Assembly: GCA_016720595.1 (NCBI GenBank)
Contig: JADKKI010000019.1
Coordinates: forward strand, 124,001 to 188,000
Length of the DNA stretch: 64,000 bases
DNA from: Myxococcales bacterium
Lineage (GTDB): Bacteria > Myxococcota_A > Polyangia > Haliangiales > Haliangiaceae
Reading direction: 5' to 3'
Both the position numbers and the translations under genes were made by a program. The notes beneath the pieces were generated by a model. That model ran no database searches and was not told the DNA's origin. It saw only the letters and a program-made list of their open reading frames with translations. This document shows, piece after piece, positions 35,080 to 45,624 of the stretch. Each line of letters opens with the position of its first letter. Position 1 is the first letter of the stretch.

Positions 35080-35529
35080 GTGTCGATCATGCTCCGCACC
35101 AATCAGCACCCCGCTCCGACCCGCAACGCCACGCGCGACCCGTTCCACATGGCCCGCGAGCTGCTCGCCTGGGATCCGCTGTTCGGCCGTCGCTCGGCCA
35201 CGGCCTTCGCACCGGCGTTCGAGGTCAAGGAGACCTCGGAGGCGTACATCCTCAAGGCGGACCTCCCCGGTGTGACCGAGGCCGAGCTCGAGATCGCGGT
35301 CCACAACAACGTCCTCACGGTCAGCGGCAGCCGCGTCGCCGAGGAGCGCAAGGACGGCGAGAGCTTCACGCTCTACGAGCGTCAGTTCGGTAGCTTCTCG
35401 CGCAGCTTCGCGTTGCCCGACCTGGCCGATGGCGAGCGCGTCGAGGCCAAGCTCGACAGCGGCGTACTCACGCTCTCGATCGCGAAGAAGGCCGAGGCCA
35501 AGCCCCGCAAGATCGCGCTCAAGAAGTAA
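35080..35529 (+). CDS. Small heat shock protein, Hsp20 family
   Basis: A 149-residue alpha-crystallin-type chaperone that holds unfolding proteins in an ATP-independent way. FAPAFEVKETSEAYILKADLPGV opens the alpha-crystallin domain (about 43-135) and LDSGVLTLSIAKKAEAKPRKIAL closes it (the GVLTLxI motif). A preceding 100-base leader with a full AGGAGG indicates inducible, strong expression; a -10-like TACAGC (35025) and TTGCGC (35003) 16 bases apart are possible but weak promoter elements. Confidence 0.93.
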   Translation: MSIMLRTNQHPAPTRNATRDPFHMARELLAWDPLFGRRSATAFAPAFEVKETSEAYILKADLPGVTEAELEIAVHNNVLTVSGSRVAEERKDGESFTLYERQFGSFSRSFALPDLADGERVEAKLDSGVLTLSIAKKAEAKPRKIALKK

Positions 35530-35532
35530 CGG

Positions 35533-36249
35533 TCACCAGCTGTGCGTGTAGAAATCGAGGAAGGCCAGCGCGACGCGCGCGAGGTCTTCCTTCGGTGCGA
35601 TCGTCAGCATCTCGGCGCGTGACACCGGGGAGTCCTGGTACTCGGAGACGACGCGGATCTGGTTGATGCCGTCGTTGAAGTACAGCGCGTACGCATCGCT
35701 GTACGCGGCCTTCGGGTTGCCCTGATCGTCCTTCCCGAAGAAGTGACCGACCTGGTAGGTGAACACCAGGGTCTGCCCGTGCAGATCCACGGTGCCCATC
35801 TCCCACGTGGTGTCGGGGCGGTTCCGCAGATCCTCGCCGATCAGGAACTTGAGGTCCGTGTCCTCGCGCTCCTTCCACTTGTCGAGAGTCATCGGCGGGC
35901 ACGTGAAGCACGGCGTGATCGTGACGGTGGTGCCGATCCGGGGCCGCGGCGTGGTGAACCGAACGTCCATGCCGTCCTGCGTGTTGCGGATGCGCTTCAA
36001 GAACGGCGGGTGATCGAACGCCGCCATGCGCTTGAAGTCCGGATCGGTGAGCTTCGCCGTGGTCTTCTTCGGCGGCGTGCCGTCTCCCTTCGGGAGCACG
36101 ATCGGCGCACCCGATCCGCTGCCGACGCTGGCGGAACCGGTGGCGGATCCCGATCCGGTGGCGGATCCCGATCCGGCCTGTGGCTTGTCAGAGGACTTGC
36201 TGCCACAGGCGAGCAGCAGGAGGCTCAGAGAAACAACGAAGGTACGCAC
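35533..36249 (-). CDS. Exported lipoprotein
   Basis: A 238-residue lipoprotein (LLLLACGS, Cys 15). A Gly/Ser/Ala-rich linker with GSGSATGSGSAT repeats follows (about 27-47). The C-terminal 180 residues have a CFTCPP motif (about 115-120) and a hydrophobic beta pattern ending in ALAFLDFYTHSW. No domain recognised; the CxxC pair could be a disulfide. It follows mntP by 16 bases but has its own TACGCT box. Confidence 0.6.
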   Translation of the reverse strand: MRTFVVSLSLLLLACGSKSSDKPQAGSGSATGSGSATGSASVGSGSGAPIVLPKGDGTPPKKTTAKLTDPDFKRMAAFDHPPFLKRIRNTQDGMDVRFTTPRPRIGTTVTITPCFTCPPMTLDKWKEREDTDLKFLIGEDLRNRPDTTWEMGTVDLHGQTLVFTYQVGHFFGKDDQGNPKAAYSDAYALYFNDGINQIRVVSEYQDSPVSRAEMLTIAPKEDLARVALAFLDFYTHSW

Positions 36250-36256
36250 GGACGCG

Positions 36257-36262
36257 AGCGTA
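36257..36262 (-). promoter_or_regulatory. -10 box TACGCT
   Basis: Reading leftward, TACGCT, 7 bases, GTG 36249. It lies in the 16-base gap after mntP. Confidence 0.45.
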
Positions 36263-36265
36263 GCA

Positions 36266-36799
36266 TCACAGATGTTCGACGAGCACGCGGACTCCGAGGC
36301 CGATCAGCACGAGCCCACCCAGGATCTCGAGCTTGTTGCCCAGGTGTGCACCCAAGGCGCGGCCCGCGACGTACCCGAGGGCCGAGCATGCCGCGGTGAT
36401 CGTGCCGATCAGCACGATCGCGATGAGGGGTGATACCGACATCAGGGGCAGCGTGATTCCCGCCGCCGCCGCGTCGATGCTGGTCGCCAGGGCCAGGATC
36501 AGGTAGATGCCCAGGCCGGCCTCGCCCTCCTTGGCCTCCTCGCCGCGCCAGGCCTCCCACAGCATCTTGCCGCCGATCGCCACGAGCAGGACGAACGCGA
36601 TCCAGTGGTCGTACGCCTCGACGTATTTGCCACCCCAGGCCCCCAGCCCCCAGCCGAGGGCCGCCATCCCGCCCTGGAACAGGCCGAACAGCAGGGGGAG
36701 GATCACGATCTCGCGCCCCCGGCGCGCCAGACCGCGGGCAGCCGCGACCGCCGTCGCGTCCATCGCGAGCCCGAACGCGAGGAAGACCGCGGCACCCAC
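36266..36799 (-). CDS. mntP: Manganese efflux pump MntP
   Basis: A 177-residue membrane protein with six helices in two three-helix halves. Each half carries the family Asp: LAMDATAVAAARGL (helix 1) and LATSIDAAAAGITLPL (helix 4). This is the MntP/LysE-type exporter of Mn(II). It is located 12 bases after the thiolase, so it is probably read through from fadN-fadA. No space exists for a yybP-ykoY manganese riboswitch in front of it, which is unusual. Confidence 0.9.
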   Translation of the reverse strand: MGAAVFLAFGLAMDATAVAAARGLARRGREIVILPLLFGLFQGGMAALGWGLGAWGGKYVEAYDHWIAFVLLVAIGGKMLWEAWRGEEAKEGEAGLGIYLILALATSIDAAAAGITLPLMSVSPLIAIVLIGTITAACSALGYVAGRALGAHLGNKLEILGGLVLIGLGVRVLVEHL

Positions 36800-36811
36800 G
36801 GGCCCAGACTC

Positions 36812-37969
<1,158 letters not shown>

Positions 37970-37979
37970 GGGGGTTCTC

Positions 37980-40349
37980 CTAGTTCCTGAGGGGCTTGTT
38001 GTTCTGGAGCATGTACTGCATGCGCGCCTGGCTGAGCGGCTCACCGCACAGGCTGAGGAACGCCTCGCGCTCGAGGGTGAGGATCTCGTCCTCGGTCACC
38101 GCGTGGGTGGAGCCGGTGACGCCACCGCACAGGACCTCGGCGAGCTTCATCGAGATCTTGCCGTCGTGCTCGCTGGCGTAGCCGCCGGCGTGCAGCGTGT
38201 TGACGAGCATCCGCAGCGTGGCGATGCCACTCTCGCCGGGGAGCTTGTACGCGCGCGGCACCGGCGGGTGATAGCCGGCGTTCGCGAGGCCGATCGCGCG
38301 CTGCTTGGCCTCGTGGAGCTGGCGCGCACGATCGAACGACACACCGTCGGTGGGACGGAAGTAGCCGAACGCCTTGCCCTCCTCGAAGCTGGTGGCGACC
38401 TTCGCGAGCGCGATGTTCTTGAACGTCTGCGTCACGAACGCGTAGGTGTCGATCTCCACGCCCTCGGGCACTGCCTCGAGAGAGCGCCACAGCATGTTCA
38501 GCGTGCCGGCGCCGCCGGGGATCAGGCCCACGCCGACCTCGACGAGCCCGGAATACGTCTCGCTGGCGGCCTGCACGGCATCCGACCCGAAGCACAGCTC
38601 GAGGCCGCCGCCGAGGGTCATGTTGTACGGCGCGGCGACGACCGGCACCGTGGCGTACTTCATCCGCTGCGTGGCGTACTGGTACCCGCGGATCATCTCG
38701 CGCAGCTGGTCCCACTGCTTGGCACCGGCGGCCATCACCACCGCGAACAGGTTCGCGCCGACGCAGAAGAACTCGCCCTGGTTCCAGATCACCATCGAGG
38801 CGAAGTCCTGCTCCGCACGCGCCGTGGCGTCGTGGATCATCTTGATCACGTCGGAGTCGATCGAGTTCGCCTTGGTCTTGAACGTCAGGCCGAGCACGCC
38901 ATCCCCGAGGTCCCACGCCTCGGCGCCGGCGTTCTTCAGCACCGGCGCGCCGCCCTTGCGCATCACCTCCCAGGTGATCTCGCGGGCATCGAGCTTGCGC
39001 GGCGCGAACTCACCGCGGATCGGATCCCACAGCTTGCCCTCGCCATAGAACGCGGTGGCATTCGCCGCCTTCATCTTGTCCACCCAGGCGGGCAGGGCGA
39101 CGCCGTCCTTCTTCATCCGATCGTAGGTCTCGACGAAGCCGAGCGCGTCCCAGGTCTCGAACGGGCCGAGGTCCCACGCGTAGCCCCACTTCATGGCGTT
39201 GTCGATCGCCTCGATCGATTCCGTGATCTCCGGGATCCGGCGGGCCGAGTACGCGAGCGAGCGCGACAGCACCGTCCACGCGAACTCACCGACCGGGCCC
39301 GGCGTGGCGACCAGCTTCTTCAGCCGCTCCTTCGGATCCTCGATCCGGGCGAGGCCCTTGGTGGCCTTCGCGATCTCCGGATCGCCGCCCTTCGCGCGGT
39401 ACTCGCCGGTCTTGGGATCGAGCGTGGTGATCGCGTCGCCCTGCTTCTTGTAGAAGCCGCCCTTGGTCTTGTCGCCGAGGATGCCCTTCTCGATCATCGT
39501 GGTGATGAACGCCGGGGTCTTGAACGTGTCGCGATCCTCGTCGGTGGTCAGCGTGTTGTAGCAGTTGGCCGCCACGTGCCCGACGGTGTCGAGGCCGACG
39601 ACATCGGCGGTGCGGAACGTGGCGCTCTTGGGGTGCGCCATCGGGATGCCGGTGATCGCATCCACATCCTCGGGCGTGAGGCCGCGCTCGAGCATCAGGT
39701 GGATCGTGGTCATCATCGACTGCAGGCCGATGCGGTTGCCGATGAAGTTCGGCGTGTCCTTGGCCCACACGATGCCCTTGCCGAGCAGCTCGCGGCCGAA
39801 CTGCTCCGCGCGCTCCTTGGCCTCGGGCGAGGTGTCCGCGCCGGCCACCAGCTCGAGGAGCTTCATGTACCGCGGCGGGTTGAAGAAGTGCGTGATCATG
39901 AAGTTCTTGCGGAACGTCTCGCCGCGCCCGACCACCATGTCCGCGATCCGCAGACCCGAGGTGTTCGACGCGATCACCGCATGCGGGGCCGCGAGCTTCT
40001 CGAGCTTCTCGAACAGCGCCTGCTTGATGTCGAGGCGCTCGATGATCGCCTCGATGATCAGATCGCAGTCCTTCACCAGCTCGAGGTCATCGTCGAAGTT
40101 GCCGGTCTGGATCAGCACGGCATTGCGCGCGTGCGTGAACGCGGCAGGCCTCGCCTTCCGGAGCTTGTCCAGCGCGCCGGTGGCGAACGAATCGCGCACC
40201 GCCTTGGACTTCTTCTCCTCGGCCGTGGCCTTGGGGGGGACGATGTCGAGGAGCACCACGGGGATGCCTGCGTTGGCGCAGTGGGCGGCGATGCCGGCGC
40301 CCATGACACCTGCGCCGAGCACCGCAACGCGACGAACGGGGGTAGACAT
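37980..40349 (-). CDS. fadN: 3-hydroxyacyl-CoA dehydrogenase/enoyl-CoA hydratase, FadN type
   Basis: A 789-residue fusion enzyme of beta-oxidation. The dehydrogenase comes first (NAD loop [18 protein letters not shown], residues 8-25; [15 protein letters not shown]) and a crotonase/enoyl-CoA hydratase part follows (about 500-720; [12 protein letters not shown] and [29 protein letters not shown]). The order is the reverse of FadB and the length equals that of Bacillus FadN. ATG 40349 sits 7 bases after TATGGT. It heads fadN-fadA-mntP. Confidence 0.93.
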   Translation of the reverse strand: MSTPVRRVAVLGAGVMGAGIAAHCANAGIPVVLLDIVPPKATAEEKKSKAVRDSFATGALDKLRKARPAAFTHARNAVLIQTGNFDDDLELVKDCDLIIEAIIERLDIKQALFEKLEKLAAPHAVIASNTSGLRIADMVVGRGETFRKNFMITHFFNPPRYMKLLELVAGADTSPEAKERAEQFGRELLGKGIVWAKDTPNFIGNRIGLQSMMTTIHLMLERGLTPEDVDAITGIPMAHPKSATFRTADVVGLDTVGHVAANCYNTLTTDEDRDTFKTPAFITTMIEKGILGDKTKGGFYKKQGDAITTLDPKTGEYRAKGGDPEIAKATKGLARIEDPKERLKKLVATPGPVGEFAWTVLSRSLAYSARRIPEITESIEAIDNAMKWGYAWDLGPFETWDALGFVETYDRMKKDGVALPAWVDKMKAANATAFYGEGKLWDPIRGEFAPRKLDAREITWEVMRKGGAPVLKNAGAEAWDLGDGVLGLTFKTKANSIDSDVIKMIHDATARAEQDFASMVIWNQGEFFCVGANLFAVVMAAGAKQWDQLREMIRGYQYATQRMKYATVPVVAAPYNMTLGGGLELCFGSDAVQAASETYSGLVEVGVGLIPGGAGTLNMLWRSLEAVPEGVEIDTYAFVTQTFKNIALAKVATSFEEGKAFGYFRPTDGVSFDRARQLHEAKQRAIGLANAGYHPPVPRAYKLPGESGIATLRMLVNTLHAGGYASEHDGKISMKLAEVLCGGVTGSTHAVTEDEILTLEREAFLSLCGEPLSQARMQYMLQNNKPLRN

Positions 40350-40356
40350 GCCGCGG

Positions 40357-40362
40357 ACCATA
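40357..40362 (-). promoter_or_regulatory. -10 box TATGGT
   Basis: Reading leftward, TATGGT, 7 bases, ATG 40349; promoter of the fad operon. Confidence 0.55.
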
Positions 40363-40402
40363 GCAAGGGGCGCCGAGTGGGGATACCGTCGGTGCCGGAA
40401 CG

Positions 40403-40867
40403 ATGTTTCGCTGCCCGAAGTGTGATCACGAGCTGAAGGAGACTCCGGCGCCGGGGACCCCGTGCCCGATCTGCGGCACGGAGCTGGTCGCCCAGCCGCC
40501 ACCGGAGCTCGATCCGGCGTGGGTCGCCGAGAAGGCCGCGAAGCAGGCGGCCGCGGCCGACCCACCTCGGCCCTCCCGCAAGGTCGCCGTGGTGATCCTG
40601 ACCTCGGTGATGGTCGCCGTCCTGGTGGTGATCGTCGTGATGGTGATGCAGCGTCAGCCCACCGCCAAAGGCGAGGCGCTCGGCGGCGTGGAGATCACGA
40701 TCACCGCTCCCCGTCCCACGATGATCACCGTCGATGGCGTGAAGGCCGGCAAGACCCCGCAATCGATCAAGCTCCGCGGTCGCACGCGGCCGATCGAGAT
40801 CAGCGGCAACGGCGTGACCAAGACCGTCACGCCCGATCACGATCAGACGATCAACCTCGTCCCCTGA
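40403..40867 (+). CDS. Zinc-ribbon membrane protein with PEGA-like domain
   Basis: A 154-residue protein. An N-terminal zinc ribbon (CPKC at 4-7 and CPIC at 21-24) is cytoplasmic. One membrane helix follows (about 62-84). The outer part has a PEGA-like beta fold (ITVDGVKAGKTPQSIKLRGRTRPIEIS). Such proteins are common in myxobacteria near protein kinases. It is divergent from fadN; the hairpin at 40932 lies downstream. Specific role unknown. Confidence 0.7.
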   Translation: MFRCPKCDHELKETPAPGTPCPICGTELVAQPPPELDPAWVAEKAAKQAAAADPPRPSRKVAVVILTSVMVAVLVVIVVMVMQRQPTAKGEALGGVEITITAPRPTMITVDGVKAGKTPQSIKLRGRTRPIEISGNGVTKTVTPDHDQTINLVP

Positions 40868-40931
40868 GCGCGGGCGTCCTGCGCACGCGCTGGCTCGACC
40901 TCGCCCATTCGACCGCACACCAGTCGTGTGC

Positions 40932-41029
40932 TCGGAGTTCAAACCAAGGAAGCTAGGAAGCAAGGCAGCGGACTGGTTTGGAGAAAGTCCTCCGACCTTG
41001 GTTCCTGGCTTCCTGGGTTTGATCTCCGA
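40932..41029. repeat. Large imperfect palindrome between convergent genes
   Basis: Two 34-base arms (40932-40965 and 40996-41029) are inverted copies matching at 30 of 34 positions; the 30-base loop contains a second small stem (ggact at 40970-40974, agtcc at 40986-40990). The arms are unusually poor in GC for this window. It may be a bidirectional terminator or a REP/MITE-like mobile palindrome. Confidence 0.75.
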
Positions 41030-41076
41030 AATGGATACTCGATCGGCAGCGGGAGGCACCAATCTCGCTGTGGCGC

Positions 41077-42075
41077 TCAGGCCTCGTCGTCGTCGAGGGA
41101 GCGGCGCATCGCGCGCGCATCCGAGAACCCGAGCTGCTTCGCGATCTCGGCCTCGGCCACGCCGCCACCGCGCAGCTCGGCGCGCCGCCGCGTGCGCACG
41201 TGCACGAGGACATCGCGATACGTGGTGCCCGCCTCGGCGAGGTGCCGCTGCAGGCTCCGCGACGTGGTGGCCATCGCCCGTGCGACGGCCTCCGCGCCGA
41301 GGTCGCCGCTCGGGAGCCGGGTCTCGAGCACGCGCACGAGCTGGGACACGATGTCCACCGGGCCCACGCGGGCGAGCTGTGCGCGCGCTTGCTGGTGCAG
41401 GAACTGGAACAGCAGCGGATCGGCGGTGCGCGGCACGATCCCGAGCGCGTCGCGGGCCACGGCGAACCCGCAGTCCGCTGCCTGGAACCGGACCGGGCAG
41501 CCGAACCGCTTCGCGACATCCTCGGGGCTGGTCTTGCGCGTGTGCGAGAACCACACCTCGGTGAGGGGTAGGGGCCGCTCGAGCACGGCGCTGAACTGGC
41601 GGACCGTGTAGCTGATCGTGAACTCGTTGAACTGCATCCCGAGCGTGTCGCGCTCGGAGGCCACCGTGTAGTGGAGGCGCCCGCCCGTGGCGTTGGCCGC
41701 GTAGCGGAACTGGCCGATCGGGTTGATCAGCGCGGCGAACTCGCACAGGGCCTGCAGGCCGGCCTCGAGGGTGGGCGCGCTGCGGACCAGGAACTCCGTG
41801 GTGCCGTAGGCGCCGCCGGGCAGGCTCGCCGCGAGGTCGAGGCCGAACAGCTCGGTCCCGAGGCGCTTGGCCGCGAGATCGATCAGCGCCTGGATCCGGT
41901 GCAGGGGCGCCGTGATCTCCCCCCGCAGCGCCTCGGCGGGCAGCCCGGTCTCGCGCAGCAGGTCGCCGGCATCGATGCCCTTGCGCGCGAGGATCGCGCT
42001 GATCGCGGGGACCAACCGGAACGTGAACAGGAGGCTCGTTCGCGGGGGCACAAGGGGCAGCGTACCAAACCGCAC
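41077..42075 (-). CDS. AraC-family regulator with shortened C-terminal DNA-binding domain
   Basis: A 332-residue regulator with the N-terminal arabinose-binding-like domain (LLFTFRLVPAISAILA through about 200) and the first AraC HTH (AEAVARAMATTSRSLQRHLAEAGTTYRDVL). The second HTH begins (AEIAKQLGFSDARAMRRS) but stops at DDDEA, before the usual final helix with FKRWTG-SPxxYR. It probably binds less tightly or has lost function. It is divergent from the SNF2 gene at 42166. The palindrome at 40932-41029 begins 47 bases downstream. Confidence 0.72.
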   Translation of the reverse strand: MRFGTLPLVPPRTSLLFTFRLVPAISAILARKGIDAGDLLRETGLPAEALRGEITAPLHRIQALIDLAAKRLGTELFGLDLAASLPGGAYGTTEFLVRSAPTLEAGLQALCEFAALINPIGQFRYAANATGGRLHYTVASERDTLGMQFNEFTISYTVRQFSAVLERPLPLTEVWFSHTRKTSPEDVAKRFGCPVRFQAADCGFAVARDALGIVPRTADPLLFQFLHQQARAQLARVGPVDIVSQLVRVLETRLPSGDLGAEAVARAMATTSRSLQRHLAEAGTTYRDVLVHVRTRRRAELRGGGVAEAEIAKQLGFSDARAMRRSLDDDEA

Positions 42076-42165
42076 GCGGGGGGAACGTCACGTGCCATCT
42101 GATCAGTGTCGTAGCGAAATGAACGTGCGCCCGAAAACTGGACGCGGATCTTCCGGATCGGCAGG

Positions 42166-44448
42166 GTGAACGAACAGATGTCTTTGCCTACGGGAGTCGC
42201 GGCGCCGGCGCGCTGCGTGCCCTGCCTCAAGCTGTTCGCGGACACCCTGTTCGTCGACGATGGCACGCGCCACGGCGACGAGATCCAGACCGCGATGCTC
42301 CGCCTCGAGTTCGACTACGGCGGTCGCAAGATCCGCTCGACCGCGCCCGGGATGGCCGGCCGCGATCGGGACGCCGAGCTCCAGGCCGCCCGCGTACTCG
42401 AAGGCCTCGGCGCCATCGAGCTCGCCCACCTCGATGACTGCGCGGTCAGCCCCGGCTCCGGCGTGGACTATGTCCTCGCGGTCGATGGCGACGTCCACGC
42501 GATGTGCGCGTTCGGCGCGCACGCGCTGCCGCAGCTCCGCGCGATGGGCTGGCGCGTCGAGATCGATCCCGAGTACCCGTGGCAGATCGTCCCGACCGAG
42601 GCCCCGATGTACACCTCGGCCCTCCCGGATCCCGAGCGCCCCGATTGGTTCGGCCTCGAGCTCGGGATCGAGATCGACGGTCACCGGATCGATCTCCTGC
42701 CGGCGCTGCTCGAGCTCCTCGACATGGCGGGCGACCTGACCTCGCTCACGCGCTCGTCGCGCCGCTGCGTGGCCGTCCGCGTGGACGAGCGCCGCTGGCT
42801 CCCGGTACCGCCGGCGCGGCTCCGCCTCCTGGCCAAGGTCCTGTGCGAGCTCTATCGCGAGGGCACCAAGGTCCGCGCCCCCGCGATCCGCGCCCCGCTG
42901 ATCGCCGAGCTGTCCTCCACGCTGCACGATGGCACCCGGCCGCTGCGCTGGGTGGGTGACACCAAGCTCCGCGAGCAGGCCTATGCGATCGCGCTCGGCC
43001 CGCGGCGCACCGCCGGCGTGGTGGCGCCCGAGGCGCTGTGCGCGGAGCTGCGGCCGTACCAGCGCGATGGCGTGGCGTGGCTCCAGCACCTGCGCGAGCA
43101 CGGCGCGGGCGGCATCCTCGCCGACGACATGGGCCTCGGGAAGACGCTGCAGACGATCGCGCACGTGCTGATCGAGAAGGAGCAGGGCCGGCTCGTTCGC
43201 CCGGCGATGATCGTCACGCTGACCTCGCTGATCGGCAACTGGCAGCGCGAGCTCAAGCGGTTCGCGCCCACGCTCAACGTCGCGGTGCACCACGGCCCCG
43301 ATCGCCACGCGCAGGTCCCCAAGCTCGGCACGTTCGACGTGATCGTGACGACCTATCCGATGGTCACGCGCGATCGCGACGAGCTCGCCAAGCTCCCCCT
43401 CCACCTGCTCGTCCTCGACGAGGCCCACGCGGTGAAGAACTACGATGCCCTCGCTGCCGAGGCCGTACGCGCGCTCGATGCGAGCAACAAGGTCTGCCTC
43501 TCGGGCACCCCGATCGAGAACCACCTCGGCGAGCTGTGGTCGCTCCTCGATTTCCTGAATCCCGGCCTGCTCGGTCACCGCGAGGAGTTCTCGCTCCAGT
43601 TCCGTCAGCCGATCGAGGAGAAGGGCGACAAGGTCCGCCTCGAGGCGCTGCGCGATCGCGTGCGTCCGTACATCCTGCGCCGCACCAAGGATGTGGTGGC
43701 GCCGGAGCTGCCGGCGAAGACCCTGCTGGTCAACGCGGTGGAGCTCAGCGGCGCGCAGCGCGAGCTCTACGAGAGCATCCGCGTGGCGGCGCACGCCGAT
43801 GTCCGCCAGCACATCAAGGCGCGCGGCATGGCGGGCTCCACGATCGCGATCCTCGATGCGCTGCTCAAGCTGCGTCAGGTCTGCTGCGATCCACGCCTGG
43901 TGACCTCCGAGGCGGCGCGCGATGTGACCGCGAGCGCCAAGCTCGAGCTGCTCCTCGAGCTCGTGCCGAACCAGCTCGCGGATGGGCGGCGGATCCTGAT
44001 CTTCTCGCAGTTCGCGCGCATGCTCGGCCTGGTCTCCGAGGGGCTGCTCGCCAAGGGTATCGGCCACGTGACGCTCACGGGCAACACGCCGGATCGCCAG
44101 AAGCCGATCGATGCGTTCCAGAACGGGCGCGCCGATGTGTTCCTGATCTCGCTCAAGGCGGGCGGGGCAGGGCTCAACCTGACCGGCGCGGACACCGTGA
44201 TCCACTACGATCCGTGGTGGAACCCGGCGGCGCAGGCGCAGGCCACCGATCGCGCGCACCGGATCGGCCAGACCAAGCCCGTGTTCGTCCACGATCTGAT
44301 CGTCGCCGGCTCGGTGGAGGAGCGCATGCTCGGGCTCCAGCGGCACAAGCGGAAGCTCGCCGATGCGATCCTCGATCGCGGCGGCACGGCCGCGGGCGCG
44401 CTCACCGAGCGAGACCTCGACGATCTCCTCGCTCCGCTCGCGGGCTGA
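42166..44448 (+). CDS. SNF2-family helicase lacking the SWIM N-terminal half
   Basis: A 760-residue SNF2 ATPase. Residues 1-280 are the bacterial SNF2-associated region (GWRVEID and WFGLELGIEIDGHRIDLLPALLELL). Then come Walker A DDMGLGKT, LDEAH, LSGTPIENHLGELWSLLDFLNP, LKAGGAGLNLTGADTVIHYDPWWNPA and DRAHRIGQ. Typical bacterial relatives are about 1000-1100 residues and start with a SWIM zinc finger, absent here. GTG 42166 is used; ATG 42178 is an alternative. It probably remodels or moves along DNA. Confidence 0.85.
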   Translation: MNEQMSLPTGVAAPARCVPCLKLFADTLFVDDGTRHGDEIQTAMLRLEFDYGGRKIRSTAPGMAGRDRDAELQAARVLEGLGAIELAHLDDCAVSPGSGVDYVLAVDGDVHAMCAFGAHALPQLRAMGWRVEIDPEYPWQIVPTEAPMYTSALPDPERPDWFGLELGIEIDGHRIDLLPALLELLDMAGDLTSLTRSSRRCVAVRVDERRWLPVPPARLRLLAKVLCELYREGTKVRAPAIRAPLIAELSSTLHDGTRPLRWVGDTKLREQAYAIALGPRRTAGVVAPEALCAELRPYQRDGVAWLQHLREHGAGGILADDMGLGKTLQTIAHVLIEKEQGRLVRPAMIVTLTSLIGNWQRELKRFAPTLNVAVHHGPDRHAQVPKLGTFDVIVTTYPMVTRDRDELAKLPLHLLVLDEAHAVKNYDALAAEAVRALDASNKVCLSGTPIENHLGELWSLLDFLNPGLLGHREEFSLQFRQPIEEKGDKVRLEALRDRVRPYILRRTKDVVAPELPAKTLLVNAVELSGAQRELYESIRVAAHADVRQHIKARGMAGSTIAILDALLKLRQVCCDPRLVTSEAARDVTASAKLELLLELVPNQLADGRRILIFSQFARMLGLVSEGLLAKGIGHVTLTGNTPDRQKPIDAFQNGRADVFLISLKAGGAGLNLTGADTVIHYDPWWNPAAQAQATDRAHRIGQTKPVFVHDLIVAGSVEERMLGLQRHKRKLADAILDRGGTAAGALTERDLDDLLAPLAG

Positions 44449-44450
44449 GC

Positions 44451-44456
44451 TAAGCT
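44451..44456 (+). promoter_or_regulatory. -10 box TAAGCT
   Basis: TAAGCT lies 9 bases before GTG 44466, right after the SNF2 stop. Confidence 0.45.
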
Positions 44457-44465
44457 GCGCTGCTC

Positions 44466-45617
44466 GTGAACGCGCTGCTCGCAGTCACTCTCGGTGCTCT
44501 CGCCGCAGGCTGTGGTCGCGTGGATTTCGGCGAGGCCACGCGGCTCGTCGAGGTCTCGGCGCGCGGCGATCATGGCTGTGGTCGCACCGAGGCCGGCATC
44601 GTGGGGTGCTGGGGCCGCGGCGGTGAGGGCCAGCTCGGCACCGGCGATCTCCCCGGTGCGAGCGTCGCGCGGGTGGTCCGCACCGACCTCGCCGCCGATG
44701 CGCTCAGCACCGGCGAGACCACGTCGTGCCTGATCTCCGATGGCGCGCTCGCGTGCTGGGGCACCAACGACAAGCTCCAGATCGCCGCGAATCAGGACGC
44801 GCGCGTGCCCGTCCCCGTCTCGATCTCGCTCGGGATGCCGGTCCGCTCCGTCGAGCTCGGGCAGCACGGCTCCACCGCGATCCTGTCCGATGGCACGCTG
44901 CGCTACTGGGGCGGCAACGGCTGCGGCGAGGATGGAACGGGGACCAAGGGCAACCCGGCGGGGCCCAAGCCGATCGCGGGCGTCACGGGCGTGACCGATC
45001 TCGGGATCAGCGATGCGTTCGCGTGCGCCGTGGTCGGCAGCGGCGAGATCTGGTGCTGGGGCGCGTTCGCTGCGGCCTCACCCGAGCTCGACAACTGCAG
45101 CACCGAGCCGCTGTCGACGCCGATCCTGTCGCTCGCACCGCGGGCGCCGGTCGTGGATCTCGACGGCGGGTGCCACGATCACGTGTGCGCCGTGCTCGCG
45201 GATGGCTCGGTGTGGTGCCGCGGCTCTAACTTCTCGGGACAGCTCGGCGATGGCACCAACACCGCGCGCGCGGCCTTCGTGCAGGTGCTCGGGGTCGACG
45301 ATGCCGTCGATGTCGGCGTGGGTGCGTTCCACACGTGCGCGCGGCGTCGCAATGGCGAGGTGGTGTGCTGGGGCCAGAACGATCACGGCCAGCTCGGTCG
45401 CGGAGGCTTCAGCGCCGCCGAAGAGCTCGCTGCTTCGACGGTGTCGATCGGCGCGCGGGTAGATCAGATCGAGGGCGGCTGCACCACCACCTGCGCGCGC
45501 ACCGGCGGGCAGCTGTGGTGCTGGGGCTCGGACGATTCGAACCAGCTCGGCAACGGCGTGCTCGGCGGGAACAGCCCGGTGCCGGTCGAGGCGTGGGCCG
45601 GGCCCGACGCGTTCTGA
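44466..45617 (+). CDS. Lipoprotein with RCC1-type beta-propeller repeats
   Basis: A 383-residue lipoprotein (LAAGCGR, Cys 16). Seven RCC1-like blades follow, recognisable by CWG/CWGxxxxxQLG units (GCWGRGGEGQLG, ACWGTNDKLQ, CWGQNDHGQLG, CWGSDDSNQLG). Many blades carry Cys pairs, as in myxobacterial RCC1 lipoproteins. It is presumably an outer-membrane, surface-exposed binding protein. GTG 44466 follows TAAGCT by 9 bases. Convergent with the gene ending at 45625. Confidence 0.85.
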   Translation: MNALLAVTLGALAAGCGRVDFGEATRLVEVSARGDHGCGRTEAGIVGCWGRGGEGQLGTGDLPGASVARVVRTDLAADALSTGETTSCLISDGALACWGTNDKLQIAANQDARVPVPVSISLGMPVRSVELGQHGSTAILSDGTLRYWGGNGCGEDGTGTKGNPAGPKPIAGVTGVTDLGISDAFACAVVGSGEIWCWGAFAAASPELDNCSTEPLSTPILSLAPRAPVVDLDGGCHDHVCAVLADGSVWCRGSNFSGQLGDGTNTARAAFVQVLGVDDAVDVGVGAFHTCARRRNGEVVCWGQNDHGQLGRGGFSAAEELAASTVSIGARVDQIEGGCTTTCARTGGQLWCWGSDDSNQLGNGVLGGNSPVPVEAWAGPDAF

Positions 45618-45624
45618 GCGAGCG

